Shown here piece by piece: positions 46,123 to 55,927 of a DNA stretch of 64,000 bases (its first letter is position 1; each line of letters begins with the position of its first letter). The position numbers and the translations under genes were made by a program. The notes beneath the pieces are model-generated. The model did not search any database. It saw only the letters and a program-made list of their open reading frames with translations, and was not told the origin of the DNA. This stretch comes from Novosphingobium lentum NBRC 107847 (GTDB lineage Bacteria; Pseudomonadota; Alphaproteobacteria; Sphingomonadales; Sphingomonadaceae), in NCBI RefSeq assembly GCF_001590965.1, contig NZ_BCTW01000009.1, positions 62,001-126,000 on the forward strand. The letters are read 5' to 3'.

Positions 46123-48405
46123 TCACGCCAGCTTCACGAAGCTGTCGATCACGCGCTTGCGGCCGGCGCTTTCGAAGTCGATCTCCAGCTTGTTGCCTTC
46201 CTGCGCCGCGACGGTGCCGTACCCGAACTTGTCGTGGAACACGCGCGCGCCCACCGCGATGTCGGCCCGTGGCTTGGCGGCGAAGCTGGCGGCGCTGCGT
46301 CCGGGTTCGGCCAAGCGTTTGGGCGTGGCATCGTAGCCGGTCGCGACCGCGCGCTGCCAGCCCGGACCGCGCGTTTGCGTGCGACCCGGTGCGTCGCGGG
46401 CAAGGTGCGCGAACGGATCGCCCTGTTCGGACCAGTTGGCGCGCCATAGCGATGCCCCGCCCGACAGCGTGGTCTCCTGCTCGACATGGTCCTGCGGCAA
46501 TTCGGCGATGAAGCGCGAGGGGATCGAACTGGTCCACTGGCCATAGATGCGGCGGTTGGCCGCGTGCAGGATCGTGCAGCGCCGCCGCGCGCGGGTGATC
46601 GCGACATAGGCGAGGCGGCGTTCCTCCTCGAGGCTGGCGAGGCCGCCTTCGTCGAGCGCGCGTTGCGACGGGAACACGCCCTCTTCCCAGCCGGGCAGGA
46701 ACACGTGGTCGAACTCCAGCCCTTTGGCGGCGTGGATCGTCATCACCGTGATCCGTTCGGCGCTGGCGTCGGCCTCGTTGTCCATCACCAGACTGACGTG
46801 TTCGAGAAAATCGCCCAGCGTTGCGTATTCCTCCATCGCGCGCGCGAGTTCGGACAGGTTTTCCAGCCGTCCCGACGCCTCCACGCTGCGCTCAGCCTGC
46901 AATGCGGTGGTGTAGCCGCTCTCGTCGAGGATCGTGCGCACCAGTTCGGCGGGGACCAGCGTGGCGGCGGCATCGCGCCAGCGCAGGAAGTCGCGCATCA
47001 GCGCGCCCAGCGTGTTGCGCGCGCGCGTCGGCAGTTCATCGGTGTCGCACAGTTCGAGCGCTGCGGCGGCCAGCGGCATCTGCCGCGCGCGGGCGTGGCG
47101 GTGCATCTTTTCCAACGTCTTGTCGCCCAACCCGCGCTTGGGGGTGTTGTAGATCCGCTCGAACGCCAGATCGTCGGCGGGCTGCGCCACCAGCCGCAGA
47201 TAGGCCAGCGCATCGCGGATCTCGGCACGTTCGTAGAAACGAAAACCACCTACTATCCGGTAGTTGAGGCCGATTTGTATGAAACGATCTTCGAACTCGC
47301 GGGTCTGGAACGAGGCGCGCACGAGGATCGCCAACGCATCAAGGCTGGCGCCTTCGCGTTCGAGCCGCTCCATCTCCTCGCCCACCCGGCGCGCTTCCTC
47401 CGGGCCGTCCCACACCCCGATCACGCGGACCTTGTCGCCGCCGCTCGCCTCGGTCCACAACGTCTTGCCGAGCCGTTCCGAATTGGCCCCGATCAGGCCG
47501 GAGGCCGCCGCCAGGATATCGGGCGTGGAGCGGTAGTTCTGTTCCAGCTTGACCACCTTGGCGCCGGTAAAATCCTTTTCGAACCGCAGGATATTGGCCA
47601 CTTCTGCGCCGCGCCATGAATAGATCGACTGGTCGTCGTCACCCACCACGCAGATGTTCTTGCGCGCCTGCGCCAGCAGCCGCAGCCACAGGTACTGCAC
47701 CGCGTTGGTGTCCTGGTATTCGTCCACCATGATGTACTTGAAGCGCTGCTGATATTGCTCGAGCACGTCGCGGTGGGTGCGGAAAATGTTGAGCATGTGC
47801 AGCAGCAGATCGCCGAAATCGCAGGCGTTGAGCGTCTTGAGCCGGTCCTGGTACAGGCGATAGAATTCCTGCCCGCGCCCGTTGGCATACGCCTCGTTCT
47901 CGCCCGCATCGAGATCGGCGGGATTGAGCCCGCGGTTCTTCCAGCGATCGATCAGCCCGGCCAGCTGCTTGGGCGGCCAGCGCTTTTCGTCCAGCCCTTC
48001 GGCCTGGATCAGCTGCTTCAGCAGGCGCAGCTGGTCGTCGGTGTCGATGATCGTGTAGTTGGACTGCAAACCGACCAGTTCGGCATGGCGGCGCAGCATC
48101 TTGGCGGCGACCGAGTGGAACGTGCCCAGCCACGGCACGCCTTCCACCCCCGGGCCGATCAGCCGGCCCACGCGCTCGCGCATTTCGCGCGCCGCCTTGT
48201 TGGTGAAGGTCACGCACAGGATCTCGCTCGGCCAGGCGAGGCGCGAGCGCAGGATGTGCGCCAGCCGTGCGGTCAGCGCGGCGGTCTTGCCGGTGCCCGC
48301 GCCCGCCAGCATCAGCACCGGGCCTTCGGTGGCGAGCACGGCGTCGCGCTGCGGCGCGTTCAGTCCCGCGATCAACGGGTCGGTCTGTTCTGCAGGTAAA
48401 GTCAC
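46123..48405 (-). CDS. uvrD: ATP-dependent DNA helicase UvrD/PcrA
   Basis: A 760-residue SF1A 3'-5' helicase of excision and mismatch repair. The Q motif LNAPQRDAV is followed by Walker A (LAGAGTGKTAAL), motif II (YIMVDEYQDTNAVQYLWL), motif III (VVGDDDQSIYSWRG), motif IV (LEQNYRST), motif V (TIHAAKGLEFDHVFL) and motif VI (YVAITRARRR). The C-terminal region ending in GTVAAQEGNKLEIDFESAG is the Tudor-like RNA-polymerase-binding domain. It partners with UvrA, whose 3' end is at 1606. Confidence 0.95.
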   Translation of the reverse strand: MTLPAEQTDPLIAGLNAPQRDAVLATEGPVLMLAGAGTGKTAALTARLAHILRSRLAWPSEILCVTFTNKAAREMRERVGRLIGPGVEGVPWLGTFHSVAAKMLRRHAELVGLQSNYTIIDTDDQLRLLKQLIQAEGLDEKRWPPKQLAGLIDRWKNRGLNPADLDAGENEAYANGRGQEFYRLYQDRLKTLNACDFGDLLLHMLNIFRTHRDVLEQYQQRFKYIMVDEYQDTNAVQYLWLRLLAQARKNICVVGDDDQSIYSWRGAEVANILRFEKDFTGAKVVKLEQNYRSTPDILAAASGLIGANSERLGKTLWTEASGGDKVRVIGVWDGPEEARRVGEEMERLEREGASLDALAILVRASFQTREFEDRFIQIGLNYRIVGGFRFYERAEIRDALAYLRLVAQPADDLAFERIYNTPKRGLGDKTLEKMHRHARARQMPLAAAALELCDTDELPTRARNTLGALMRDFLRWRDAAATLVPAELVRTILDESGYTTALQAERSVEASGRLENLSELARAMEEYATLGDFLEHVSLVMDNEADASAERITVMTIHAAKGLEFDHVFLPGWEEGVFPSQRALDEGGLASLEEERRLAYVAITRARRRCTILHAANRRIYGQWTSSIPSRFIAELPQDHVEQETTLSGGASLWRANWSEQGDPFAHLARDAPGRTQTRGPGWQRAVATGYDATPKRLAEPGRSAASFAAKPRADIAVGARVFHDKFGYGTVAAQEGNKLEIDFESAGRKRVIDSFVKLA

Positions 48406-48451
48406 CTGGAACGATTAGGGAACGTGGGCGCGCTCTACAAGGGGCGTGCGA

Positions 48452-48709
48452 TCAATAGTTTTGGTCGTAGTCCCGCACATAATCGTCGCGCGTGTGCACG
48501 CTGGCCTCGCGATTGGCGATCTCGTTGTGCTGTTTCAGCTCGTATTCGTCGGCGCGCTTGCCGACACGGTGGGCCAGTTCCGACTTGCTTGCGGCATCCA
48601 CCGCATATCCGGCGCCCGCGCCCAGCAGCACGCACGATCCAATGGACAGCAGCCACACCAACGCGATCGCGGCGAACATGTACCTGGCAATCTGTCTTAC
48701 GATGTCCAC
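48452..48709 (-). CDS. Small single-pass membrane protein, hypothetical
   Basis: About 85 residues with one transmembrane helix (MFAAIALVWLLSIGSCVLLG) near the N-terminus and a charged C-terminal half (HRVGKRADEYELKQHNEIAN). I chose the GTG at 48709 because GGCGGGGG precedes it; a TTG eight codons earlier is possible. No family recognised. Confidence 0.5.
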   Translation of the reverse strand: MDIVRQIARYMFAAIALVWLLSIGSCVLLGAGAGYAVDAASKSELAHRVGKRADEYELKQHNEIANREASVHTRDDYVRDYDQNY

Positions 48710-48937
48710 CGACGCCCCCGCCTTTTCGAACAAGCCCGATCTAGTGCGCAGGGTTTAATTTTTGGTACCCGCATTGGATGCCAATCTGGTTCGGGTCGGA
48801 CCTCGGACTGAAGTCATTTCGTCCCGATCGACCACTGCAGCTGGTCGCGACGATCCACCGGTCCGCCGAGAACGCGGAACCGTACCGCTTGCCCAGCGTA
48901 TTTCGTGCAAATCCTCAGATCGCATGGAGATTAAAAA

Positions 48938-49735
48938 ATGCGCAAATTTCTTTGCGTGAGCGCGCTTGCGCTCGCCGCAGCCACCCTGCCGTCGGTCGCC
49001 GGCGCCCAGTCTTCTTCCCCCGCGCCGGCCGCTGCCGCCGCACCCGCCATGACGGCGGCGCAGAAAGCGACATACAGCGGTTGGCCGGCGGACCTCAAGG
49101 CCAAGTACGATGCCTGGCCGGCGACCTATCAGGGCTATTTCTGGACGCTTTCGGCCACCCAGCAGAAAGGCTGGTGGGCGCTGACCGATGAACAGCGCGG
49201 CCAGATATATGCCATGACGCCCGATCAGCGCACCACGACGTGGACGTCGATCGAGGCGCAACTTGCCGGATCGCCGCCGCCCGCCGCAGCTGGTGCCGCG
49301 CCCGCTGCCAGCGCCGCCGCTGCGCCGGCCCCGGCTGCCGGTGCCGACGCTGCCGCAACGCCGCCGGGCTCGGCGCCGATGGCCGACAGCACCGCTCCGG
49401 TGCCAGCAGCGCCCGACAGCGCCGCACCGACCGAGATGGCTTCGAACGATGCCACACCGCAAATGCAGGCCAACCCGGTGGGATCGGACCAGGCGGCCAC
49501 GGCTACCCCGCCTGCTCCGGCGACCGCTGACAGTGCTGTGCCGCCCGCCCAGCCTGCGGACCCCGGCTATGCCGCCGGGCCTTACAAGGGCGCGCTGACG
49601 CAGGCTCCGGCCGAAGCGATGAACAAGAGCTATCCGATCTGCACCAGCAAGGGGCAGGACAATTGCCAGAACCCCGGTGAAGGGGGCGCGCCCGGCAAGA
49701 GTCGCGCCGTCAATCACAAGCGGCACAGGGCGTAA
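48938..49735 (+). CDS. Secreted Ala/Pro-rich protein with Trp-rich N-terminal module
   Basis: A 265-residue exported protein with a clear signal peptide (residues 1-23, VAGA-QSS). An ordered, aromatic-rich segment follows (WPADLKAKYDAWPATYQGYF, then QQKGWWALTDEQRGQIYAMT). The rest, about residues 105-215, is a disordered Ala/Pro/Ser/Thr linker, and the C-terminus is basic (KSRAVNHKRHRA) with two Cys. It may be a periplasmic or cell-wall-associated protein, but no function is known. The start follows GGAGA in an AT-rich stretch; a terminator follows the gene. Confidence 0.75.
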   Translation: MRKFLCVSALALAAATLPSVAGAQSSSPAPAAAAAPAMTAAQKATYSGWPADLKAKYDAWPATYQGYFWTLSATQQKGWWALTDEQRGQIYAMTPDQRTTTWTSIEAQLAGSPPPAAAGAAPAASAAAAPAPAAGADAAATPPGSAPMADSTAPVPAAPDSAAPTEMASNDATPQMQANPVGSDQAATATPPAPATADSAVPPAQPADPGYAAGPYKGALTQAPAEAMNKSYPICTSKGQDNCQNPGEGGAPGKSRAVNHKRHRA

Positions 49736-49780
49736 AACCTCCTGAAGCTGATGTAAGAGCCCTTCACAGGGTCGCAGGGA

Positions 49781-49808
49781 AGGGCGTCGGGCAACCGGCG
49801 CCCTTTTC
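49781..49808 (+). terminator. Rho-independent terminator after the Ala/Pro-rich protein
   Basis: GGGCGTC/GGCGCCC-type stem with a GGGCAACC loop, followed by TTTTCGCT, about 45 bp past the stop codon at 49735. Confidence 0.7.
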
Positions 49809-49934
49809 GCTGTCCTACTCGCCGTGCCGCTGCCAAGGTGGCGGGATGCATGATCGTCTTTCGCCTGTTCGACACGCGCCGCACGGCCCCGGAATGGGCG
49901 GTTCGGGGGAGGGCTCGATCGCTGGGCAGGGGTG

Positions 49935-49954
49935 TGTAAACTTCGTCAACTTCG
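49935..49954 (+). repeat. R4 short repeat, copy 3
   Basis: TGTAAACTTCGTCAACTTCG, identical to the copy at 10512-10531 and 56 bp upstream of the MFS start. The rest of 49809-50009 shows nothing recognisable. Confidence 0.7.
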
Positions 49955-50009
49955 ACGCAATTGCGCGGTTTGTGGCGATCCGATTGCCGGGTATCGGGGC
50001 GCGCCGGTG

Positions 50010-51317
50010 GTGACCGATTCGCCGCGCGGACCGCTGCGCACCCACGCCCGTATCCTTACCGCCAGCCTCTCCGGGACGGCGGTGGAGTTCTACGATTTCT
50101 ATATCTACGCCACCGCCGCCGCGCTGGTGTTCGGGCCGCTGTTCTTTCCGGCGGAATCGGCCCAGGCGCAAAAGCTGTTCGCGTTCATGAGCTTTGGGCT
50201 GGCGTTCGTCGCCCGTCCGGTGGGGGCGATCGCGTTCGGCCATTTCGGCGATCGCATCGGGCGCAAATCGACGCTGGTCGCCTCACTGATGCTGATGGGC
50301 GGATCGACGCTGCTGATCGCGTTCCTGCCGACGTATGCGATGGTCGGCGGGCTGGCGCCGCTGCTGCTGTGCGTGCTGCGCTTCGGGCAGGGTTTCGGGC
50401 TGGGTGGCGAATGGGGCGGCGCATCGCTGCTCGCGGTGGAAAACGCGCCGCCGGGCTGGGAAAACCGGTTCGGCTCGGCCCCGCCGCTCGGCGCGCCGGT
50501 GGGGTTCCTGGCTGCCAATGGCTTGTTCCTGCTGCTCGGCGCCTGCTTGAGCGAAGCGGACTTCGCGGCGTGGGGCTGGCGCATCCCGTTCCTCGCCAGC
50601 GCGTTGCTGGTCGGCCTGGGGCTGTGGGTGCGGCTGCGCATCGCCGAAACGCCCGCGTTCCGGGCAGCGCTGGCGCACGAGCCGCCGCCGCCCGTACCGC
50701 TCGGCCGCGTGCTGCGCGATCATCCGCTGGCGCTGCTGGCGGGCAGCGCGGGCGCGATCGCCGCCTTTGCGATCTTCTACCTCTCGACCGCGTTTGCGCT
50801 GTCGTATGGCACGACGACGCTGGGCTATCCGCGTGAGAGGTTTCTGGCGGTGCAGCTGGCAGCCAACCTGTTCCTCGCGCTGGGTATCGTGGTGGCCGGG
50901 ATCACGGCCGATCGCATCAGCGTGCGACGCGTGCTCATCGCCGGCGCGGTGCTGACGATCGTGCTGGGGCTGGTGTTCGGCAGCGGCCTGTCGAGCGGAT
51001 CGCTTGGTGCGGTGTTCCTGACGCTGGCGGGTGCGTTGTTCGTGATGGGCATGGTCTATGGCCCGCTGGGTGCGTGGTTGCCCACGCTGTTTCCGGTGCC
51101 GGTGCGCTACACCGGCGTATCGATCGCGTTCAGCGCGGGCGGGATCGTCGGCGGCGGGCTGGCGCCGATCGCGGCGCAAGTGCTGTCGGTGCAGGGTGGG
51201 GCGGGGCCCGTCGGACTGCTGCTCAGCGCTGCCGGGGTGATGACGCTGGCGGGCGTGCTGCTGGCGCGCCCCTTTGCGACAAGGATCAGGCCTTCGGTTT
51301 CAGCCGCAACAGGCTGA
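50010..51317 (+). CDS. MFS transporter, metabolite:H+ symporter type
   Basis: About 435 residues with twelve predicted membrane helices. The N-terminal GTAVEFYDFYIYATAAALVF segment and the loop motif GHFGDRIGRKSTL mark the metabolite:proton symporter (MHS) branch, whose members import substrates such as proline, betaine, citrate or shikimate. The substrate here is unknown. The start is probably a GTG at 50010 (another GTG directly precedes it). The 3' end overlaps the convergent rsmD gene by 32 bp. Confidence 0.85.
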   Translation: MTDSPRGPLRTHARILTASLSGTAVEFYDFYIYATAAALVFGPLFFPAESAQAQKLFAFMSFGLAFVARPVGAIAFGHFGDRIGRKSTLVASLMLMGGSTLLIAFLPTYAMVGGLAPLLLCVLRFGQGFGLGGEWGGASLLAVENAPPGWENRFGSAPPLGAPVGFLAANGLFLLLGACLSEADFAAWGWRIPFLASALLVGLGLWVRLRIAETPAFRAALAHEPPPPVPLGRVLRDHPLALLAGSAGAIAAFAIFYLSTAFALSYGTTTLGYPRERFLAVQLAANLFLALGIVVAGITADRISVRRVLIAGAVLTIVLGLVFGSGLSSGSLGAVFLTLAGALFVMGMVYGPLGAWLPTLFPVPVRYTGVSIAFSAGGIVGGGLAPIAAQVLSVQGGAGPVGLLLSAAGVMTLAGVLLARPFATRIRPSVSAATG

Positions 51318-51837
51318 TCCTGGCCTTGCCCACCTTGCGGTCCGCCTCGATCGTGAATGACTTGGTATCGACCACTTCGTCGATATGCGTTTCCAGGCTG
51401 ACCCAGGTCGCCTCGCCGATCCAGCCGAGCCGGGCCAGCCGATCGATCGCCACCAGTCCGGCACCGCTGCCGTACGGCGGATCGAGCAGCATCAGGTCAA
51501 CCGGCGCCTTGGCCGGGCCGAGCGCGAGCACCGACGTGGCCCGCACATCGCTGCGATCCTGCGCCTGCAGGCTGGCGATGTTGGTGCGCAGGCTGCGGAT
51601 CGCGGCGGGGTCCTGCTCGACGAACAGCGCCGATGCGGCACCACGTGACAAGGCTTCAAGCCCCAGCGCGCCCGATCCGGCAAACAGATCGGCCACGCTC
51701 AGCGCTTCGAGCGTGCCCAGCCGACTGACCAGCATAGAGAACAGCGTTTCGCGGGTGCGGTCGGCAGTGGGGCGAGTCACGTCCCCGTCGGGCGCCCGCA
51801 ATTTGCGGCCACGCCATTCCCCGGCAACGATTCTCAT
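51286..51837 (-). CDS. rsmD: 16S rRNA (guanine966-N2)-methyltransferase
   Basis: A 183-residue enzyme. The family opening is MRIVAGEWRGRKLRAPDG, then TRPTADRTRETLFSML. The SAM site is VADLFAGSGALGLEALSRGA, and the N-methyltransferase catalytic motif DPPY is in LMLLDPPYGSG. It methylates G966 of 16S rRNA in the 30S subunit. Its ATG overlaps the rluB stop (ATGA), so the two rRNA-modifying enzymes are coupled. Confidence 0.94.
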   Translation of the reverse strand: MRIVAGEWRGRKLRAPDGDVTRPTADRTRETLFSMLVSRLGTLEALSVADLFAGSGALGLEALSRGAASALFVEQDPAAIRSLRTNIASLQAQDRSDVRATSVLALGPAKAPVDLMLLDPPYGSGAGLVAIDRLARLGWIGEATWVSLETHIDEVVDTKSFTIEADRKVGKARISLLRLKPKA

Positions 51838-52763
51838 TCCGCGCCCAGACCCTTGCGGAACCGCTCGACATCGACCTGCCGCACTTCTTCGGCAGCGCCA
51901 CGGGGCAGGTCTTCCAGATGGAACGGACCATACGCCAGCCGCAGCAGCCGCGACACTTCGAGCCCGAGAAATTCCAGCACGCGCCGCACTTCGCGGTTCT
52001 TGCCCTCGGTCAACGTCAGTTCGATCCACTGGTTGCGCCCGGTGCGCCGCTCCATGTTGGCGTCGATCGGACCATAGCGCATGCCCTCGATCTCGATCCC
52101 GTCCATCAGGTCTTCGAGCTGCGACTGGGTGACATCGCCATAGGTCCGGGCGCGATAGGTGCGGGGGATGCCGCTGGCGGGCAGTTCCATCGCCCGTTTC
52201 AGCTCGCCGTCATTGGTCAGCAGCAGCAGGCCTTCGGTGTTGAGATCGAGCCGGCCGACCGGCATCATGCGCGGCGTGCCAGTGGGCAGCGCGTTGCGCA
52301 GCGCATCGTAGATCGTCGGCCGCTTCGCCGGATCGCGCTCTGCCGTGATCAGGCCCGCCGGCTTGTGAAACCGGAACAGGCGGGCAGCAGCGGGCGGGGC
52401 GACCGGCTTGTCATCGACCGCGACGCCGCGCAAGTTGAGCAGCACCGTGGCGGGCGTATCGATCACCGTGCCATTGAGCTTGACCCGGCCATCGGCGATC
52501 ATCCGCTCGACCTCGCGGCGCGAGGCGATCCCGGCGCGAGCGAGCAGCTTGGCGATACGCTCGCCATCCCGGGGCGGCAGGCTGGCATCCTTCGGCGTGG
52601 CCGGGGCACGTGGCCCGGATGTCGGAACGCGCGGCTTGTAGCGTTCGCCCGGCACGGTTTCGCCGCGTTCGGGCAGCTTGCGGCGGCGGCTGGCGTCCTC
52701 GTTGCGGGACGGGGAGCGCGAAGGCGTGCGCGAGGGCGGCTTGGATGGCGGTCTGGCGGGCAT
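51834..52763 (-). CDS. rluB: Pseudouridine synthase, RluB/RsuA family
   Basis: A 309-residue protein. A disordered basic N-terminus (about 60 residues, Pro/Ser/Arg repeats) precedes an S4 RNA-binding domain (RIAKLLARAGIASRREVERM). The synthase domain follows, with the catalytic Asp in VGRLDLNTEGLLLL and the NREVRRVLEFLGLEVSRLLR block. The family modifies U2605 of 23S rRNA (RluB) or U516 of 16S rRNA (RsuA); the choice of RluB is by overall likeness. Confidence 0.88.
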   Translation of the reverse strand: MPARPPSKPPSRTPSRSPSRNEDASRRRKLPERGETVPGERYKPRVPTSGPRAPATPKDASLPPRDGERIAKLLARAGIASRREVERMIADGRVKLNGTVIDTPATVLLNLRGVAVDDKPVAPPAAARLFRFHKPAGLITAERDPAKRPTIYDALRNALPTGTPRMMPVGRLDLNTEGLLLLTNDGELKRAMELPASGIPRTYRARTYGDVTQSQLEDLMDGIEIEGMRYGPIDANMERRTGRNQWIELTLTEGKNREVRRVLEFLGLEVSRLLRLAYGPFHLEDLPRGAAEEVRQVDVERFRKGLGAE

Positions 52764-52924
52764 GGACGGGCCTTACGCCGCCTGCTCGCCCGCGTCACCT
52801 GATCTTCGCGCGACGGTGGCGGGCGATCTCATAGGGGCTGTTCACGCCCCATTTCCCCGCTAGTCTCACGCCAAAATGCGGTGCCCCCAAACGGCGCCGA
52901 TGCAGGAAAGAAGGGTCACGCTCC

Positions 52925-54619
52925 ATGGCATCAGCCGCCGCCGAACCGGCACCGCGCCCCAAGGGGTTCCGGTTGCTGAAGATCGCGCTGCAATCGCGCA
53001 AGTCGGCGACGATGCTGGGCTTCGGGTTCTCATCAGGCCTGCCTTACGCGCTGCTGATCGGCACGCTGAACGCGTGGCTGGGCGAAAAGAAGATCGATCT
53101 GGCCACGATCGGCGTGCTGTCGTGGATCGGCCTCAGCTATTCGTTCAAGTTCCTGTGGTCGCCGCTGGTCGACCGCGCGCGGCTGCCGCTGCTGGACAAA
53201 CTGGGTCGCCGCAAGAGCTGGATCCTGGCGTGCCAGGCGGTGCTGGTGCTGGGCTTCGCCGGGCTCGCCGCGACCGATCCGGCGACGAATATCGGCACGT
53301 TCGCGCTGTTCGCGTTCCTCGCCGCGTTGGCGTCCGCGACGCAGGACGTGGCGGTCGACGCGTGGCGGATCGATGTCGCCGATGCCGATACCCCGGTGGA
53401 ACTGCTCTCTGCGATCTACCAGTTCGGCTACCGCATTGCGTCGATCGTCGGCGGAGCGCTGGCGCTGGTATTGGCGGCGCGGATGGACTGGGGGCTGGTC
53501 TACCTGCTGATGGGCGGGCTGATCGTGCTGATGGGGCTGGTGACGCTGCGCGCGCCCGATACCCCGCGACCCGAGAAAGGCCTGCTGTATGACGCGCTGG
53601 CGCAGCCGGGTGCCTTGTCGCCCGGTGCGCGGATGGTCGCGCTGGCCATCGTCGGGGTCAGCTGGGCTTGGGCGATCGCCTCGATCATCGGGTTCATGGT
53701 GTCGATGCTCGCGCCGGCCGTACCCGGCCAGCCACATCCTTCGGTGGCCGATTTCCTGAAGGGCCACGGCCCGTGGATCATCTTCGCGACGGTGGCGGTG
53801 CCGCTGATCGTCGCGGCCACGACCAACTGGATGATGGCGCGCGGGCGCGGCGTGATGACCGCGCCGGACGACCACGTCTCGCCGCTGCGCACCGCTGCCA
53901 ACCATCTGTATGTCGCGTTGGTCTCCCCGCTCGCCGAACTGTCCGCCCGGCTCGGCTGGGGCGTGCTGGTGGTGATCGGCATGATCCTGACCTACACGCT
54001 GTGCTACAACATCTGGTCGAGCTTCGCCTTCCCGTTCTACCTCGATTTCCTGCACTACACCAAGGACGAGGTGGCGTTCGCGTCCAAGCTGTTCGGCATT
54101 TTCATGACGATCCTGGGCATCAGTCTGGGCGGCTACCTGTTCGCCCGGCTGGGCCGGATGCCCACGATCCTGATCGGCGCGATCCTGCCGATGCTGGGCA
54201 ATTTCGTTTATGCCGACCTCGCCGAAGGGGCGGTGCACATCGATGCGGTGGGCAGCGCGATCGGGCTGAAAGCACTGTTCGCCGCGTTCGGGTTCGATGA
54301 ACGGATGGTGCGGCTGCTGCTGGCGATTAGCTTCGAGAACGTGTCCACGGGCATCGCGGGTGCCGCGTTCGTGGCGTATCTTTCGGGCATCGTCAGCAAG
54401 AACTACACCGCCGTGCAATACGCGCTGCTGTCGTCGCTCACATTCCTGATCGGCTCGCTGGGCCGGGGTATCGCGGGCGAGGCGTTCGACACGTTCGGCT
54501 ATGCCACGGTATTCCGCTGGACCGCGGCGGCAGGGCTGGTGGCGGTGGTGTTCGTGCTGATGGAATGGCTGCGCAGCAGTCGCGTGGATGCCCGCGCCCG
54601 CGCCGCAACCGCGCCCTAA
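52925..54619 (+). CDS. AmpG-family muropeptide permease
   Basis: A 564-residue MFS protein with 12-14 helices. The AmpG pattern is visible in MLGFGFSSGLPYALLIGTLN, the SYSFKFLWSPLVDR segment, and LGRRKSWILACQAVLV. AmpG imports anhydromuropeptides released by lytic transglycosylases (one is at 18361) for cell-wall recycling. The last codon region overlaps the convergent folC stop by four bases. Confidence 0.9.
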   Translation: MASAAAEPAPRPKGFRLLKIALQSRKSATMLGFGFSSGLPYALLIGTLNAWLGEKKIDLATIGVLSWIGLSYSFKFLWSPLVDRARLPLLDKLGRRKSWILACQAVLVLGFAGLAATDPATNIGTFALFAFLAALASATQDVAVDAWRIDVADADTPVELLSAIYQFGYRIASIVGGALALVLAARMDWGLVYLLMGGLIVLMGLVTLRAPDTPRPEKGLLYDALAQPGALSPGARMVALAIVGVSWAWAIASIIGFMVSMLAPAVPGQPHPSVADFLKGHGPWIIFATVAVPLIVAATTNWMMARGRGVMTAPDDHVSPLRTAANHLYVALVSPLAELSARLGWGVLVVIGMILTYTLCYNIWSSFAFPFYLDFLHYTKDEVAFASKLFGIFMTILGISLGGYLFARLGRMPTILIGAILPMLGNFVYADLAEGAVHIDAVGSAIGLKALFAAFGFDERMVRLLLAISFENVSTGIAGAAFVAYLSGIVSKNYTAVQYALLSSLTFLIGSLGRGIAGEAFDTFGYATVFRWTAAAGLVAVVFVLMEWLRSSRVDARARAATAP

Positions 54620-55923
54620 TCGGGCAGTTCGCCATTGAGCCGCAGCACTTCGCCGGCAAGATACAGGGAGCCGGCGACCAGCACTTCGCCGCCCGGCGGC
54701 AGGGTGCGCAAGGCAGACGGCACGGTGGCGGATGCGCGCGGACCCACCGACGCGTGCGGCACGAACGCCTCGATGCCATGTGACGCGTGGCCTGCGATCG
54801 GCACCACGGTCACGCTGGCAAGGCGCCCAGCCAGCGGTGCGACTATGGCGGACGGGTCCTTGTTGGGGAGCATTCCGATGATGAGGTGAACGTCATTCCT
54901 GGCCGCGAAAAACTGTGCGATCGCTGCGCCCGCATCGGGGTTGTGCCCGCCGTCGAGCCACACGGGGCGGCCTTGTGCCAGCGCGGTCAGCGGACCTTCG
55001 CCAAGCCGCTGCAACCGCGCCGGCCAGCGCGCGGCGACGATCCCGGCGGTCATCGCTTCGGGCGAAACCGCGATCGCCTGCTGGTGTCGCAACATCGCCA
55101 CCGCCAGCGCGGCGTTGTCGGCCTGGTGCTTGCCGGGCAGCGAGGGCAGCGGCAGGTCGAGCGCGCCCGCCGCGTCGCGATAGGCAATCGTTTCGCCAGC
55201 GTCGGCCCACCAGTCGCGACCGCGAGCGATGACCGTCGCGCCGATCTGCCGGGCGGTCGCATCGACGGCTTCGCTCGCTACCTGCGGATACGCCATCGTC
55301 ACCAGCGGCACGCCGGGCTTCGCGATCGACGCCTTTTCGAACGCGATCCGCGCCAGCGGTTTGGTGGGCACGCCGTCTTCGGGCGAGAGCAGGAACGCTT
55401 CGTGGTCCAGCCCCAGCGTGGCGATGCCGCACACCGCCGGGTCATCGATCACATTGGTCGCGTCTAGCCGTCCGCCAAGCCCGGTCTCGATGATGCAGGC
55501 ATCAGCCGGAATCCGGGCGAATGCGAGGAACGTCGCCGCCGCCGTCACCTCGAAGAAGCTGGGGGAGAGGTCCTTGGCGGCGTTGAGCACTTCCTTCAAC
55601 AGCGCCGCCAGCAGCGCATCCTCGATCAGCCGCCCGGCGATGCGGATACGCTCGTTGTAGCGCACCAGATGCGGCTTGGTCGCGGCGTGGACGGTGAGCC
55701 CCTGCGCCTCCAGCATCGCGCGCAAGTACGCACAGGTCGAGCCTTTGCCGTTGGTCCCAGCGACATGGAACACCGGCGGCAGGAACCGATGCGGGTTGTC
55801 GAGCCGGTTCAGCAGCGTGCGGATCGTGTCGAGGCTCAGCCGCCCTTGCGGCAGCGACAGCGCGGCGAGCCGGTTGAGCTGGCCCTGTACGGCCGGATTG
55901 TCGGAAATGGCGAAGTCGCGCAA
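54616..55923 (-). CDS. folC: Dihydrofolate synthase/folylpolyglutamate synthase
   Basis: A 435-residue Mur-ligase-like enzyme. The P-loop is VAGTNGKGSTCAYLRAML, with the KPHLVRYNERIRIAG, ETGLGGRLDATN and VWLDGGHNPDAG blocks. It adds glutamate to dihydropteroate and folates. The best start is a TTG at 55923 (LRDFAISDNPAVQGQL), preceded at 4 bp by GAGGGG. It ends the lapA-pyrF-trpF-trpB-trpA-accD-folC run, a common alphaproteobacterial order. Confidence 0.92.
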   Translation of the reverse strand: MRDFAISDNPAVQGQLNRLAALSLPQGRLSLDTIRTLLNRLDNPHRFLPPVFHVAGTNGKGSTCAYLRAMLEAQGLTVHAATKPHLVRYNERIRIAGRLIEDALLAALLKEVLNAAKDLSPSFFEVTAAATFLAFARIPADACIIETGLGGRLDATNVIDDPAVCGIATLGLDHEAFLLSPEDGVPTKPLARIAFEKASIAKPGVPLVTMAYPQVASEAVDATARQIGATVIARGRDWWADAGETIAYRDAAGALDLPLPSLPGKHQADNAALAVAMLRHQQAIAVSPEAMTAGIVAARWPARLQRLGEGPLTALAQGRPVWLDGGHNPDAGAAIAQFFAARNDVHLIIGMLPNKDPSAIVAPLAGRLASVTVVPIAGHASHGIEAFVPHASVGPRASATVPSALRTLPPGGEVLVAGSLYLAGEVLRLNGELPD

Positions 55924-55927
55924 ATTA

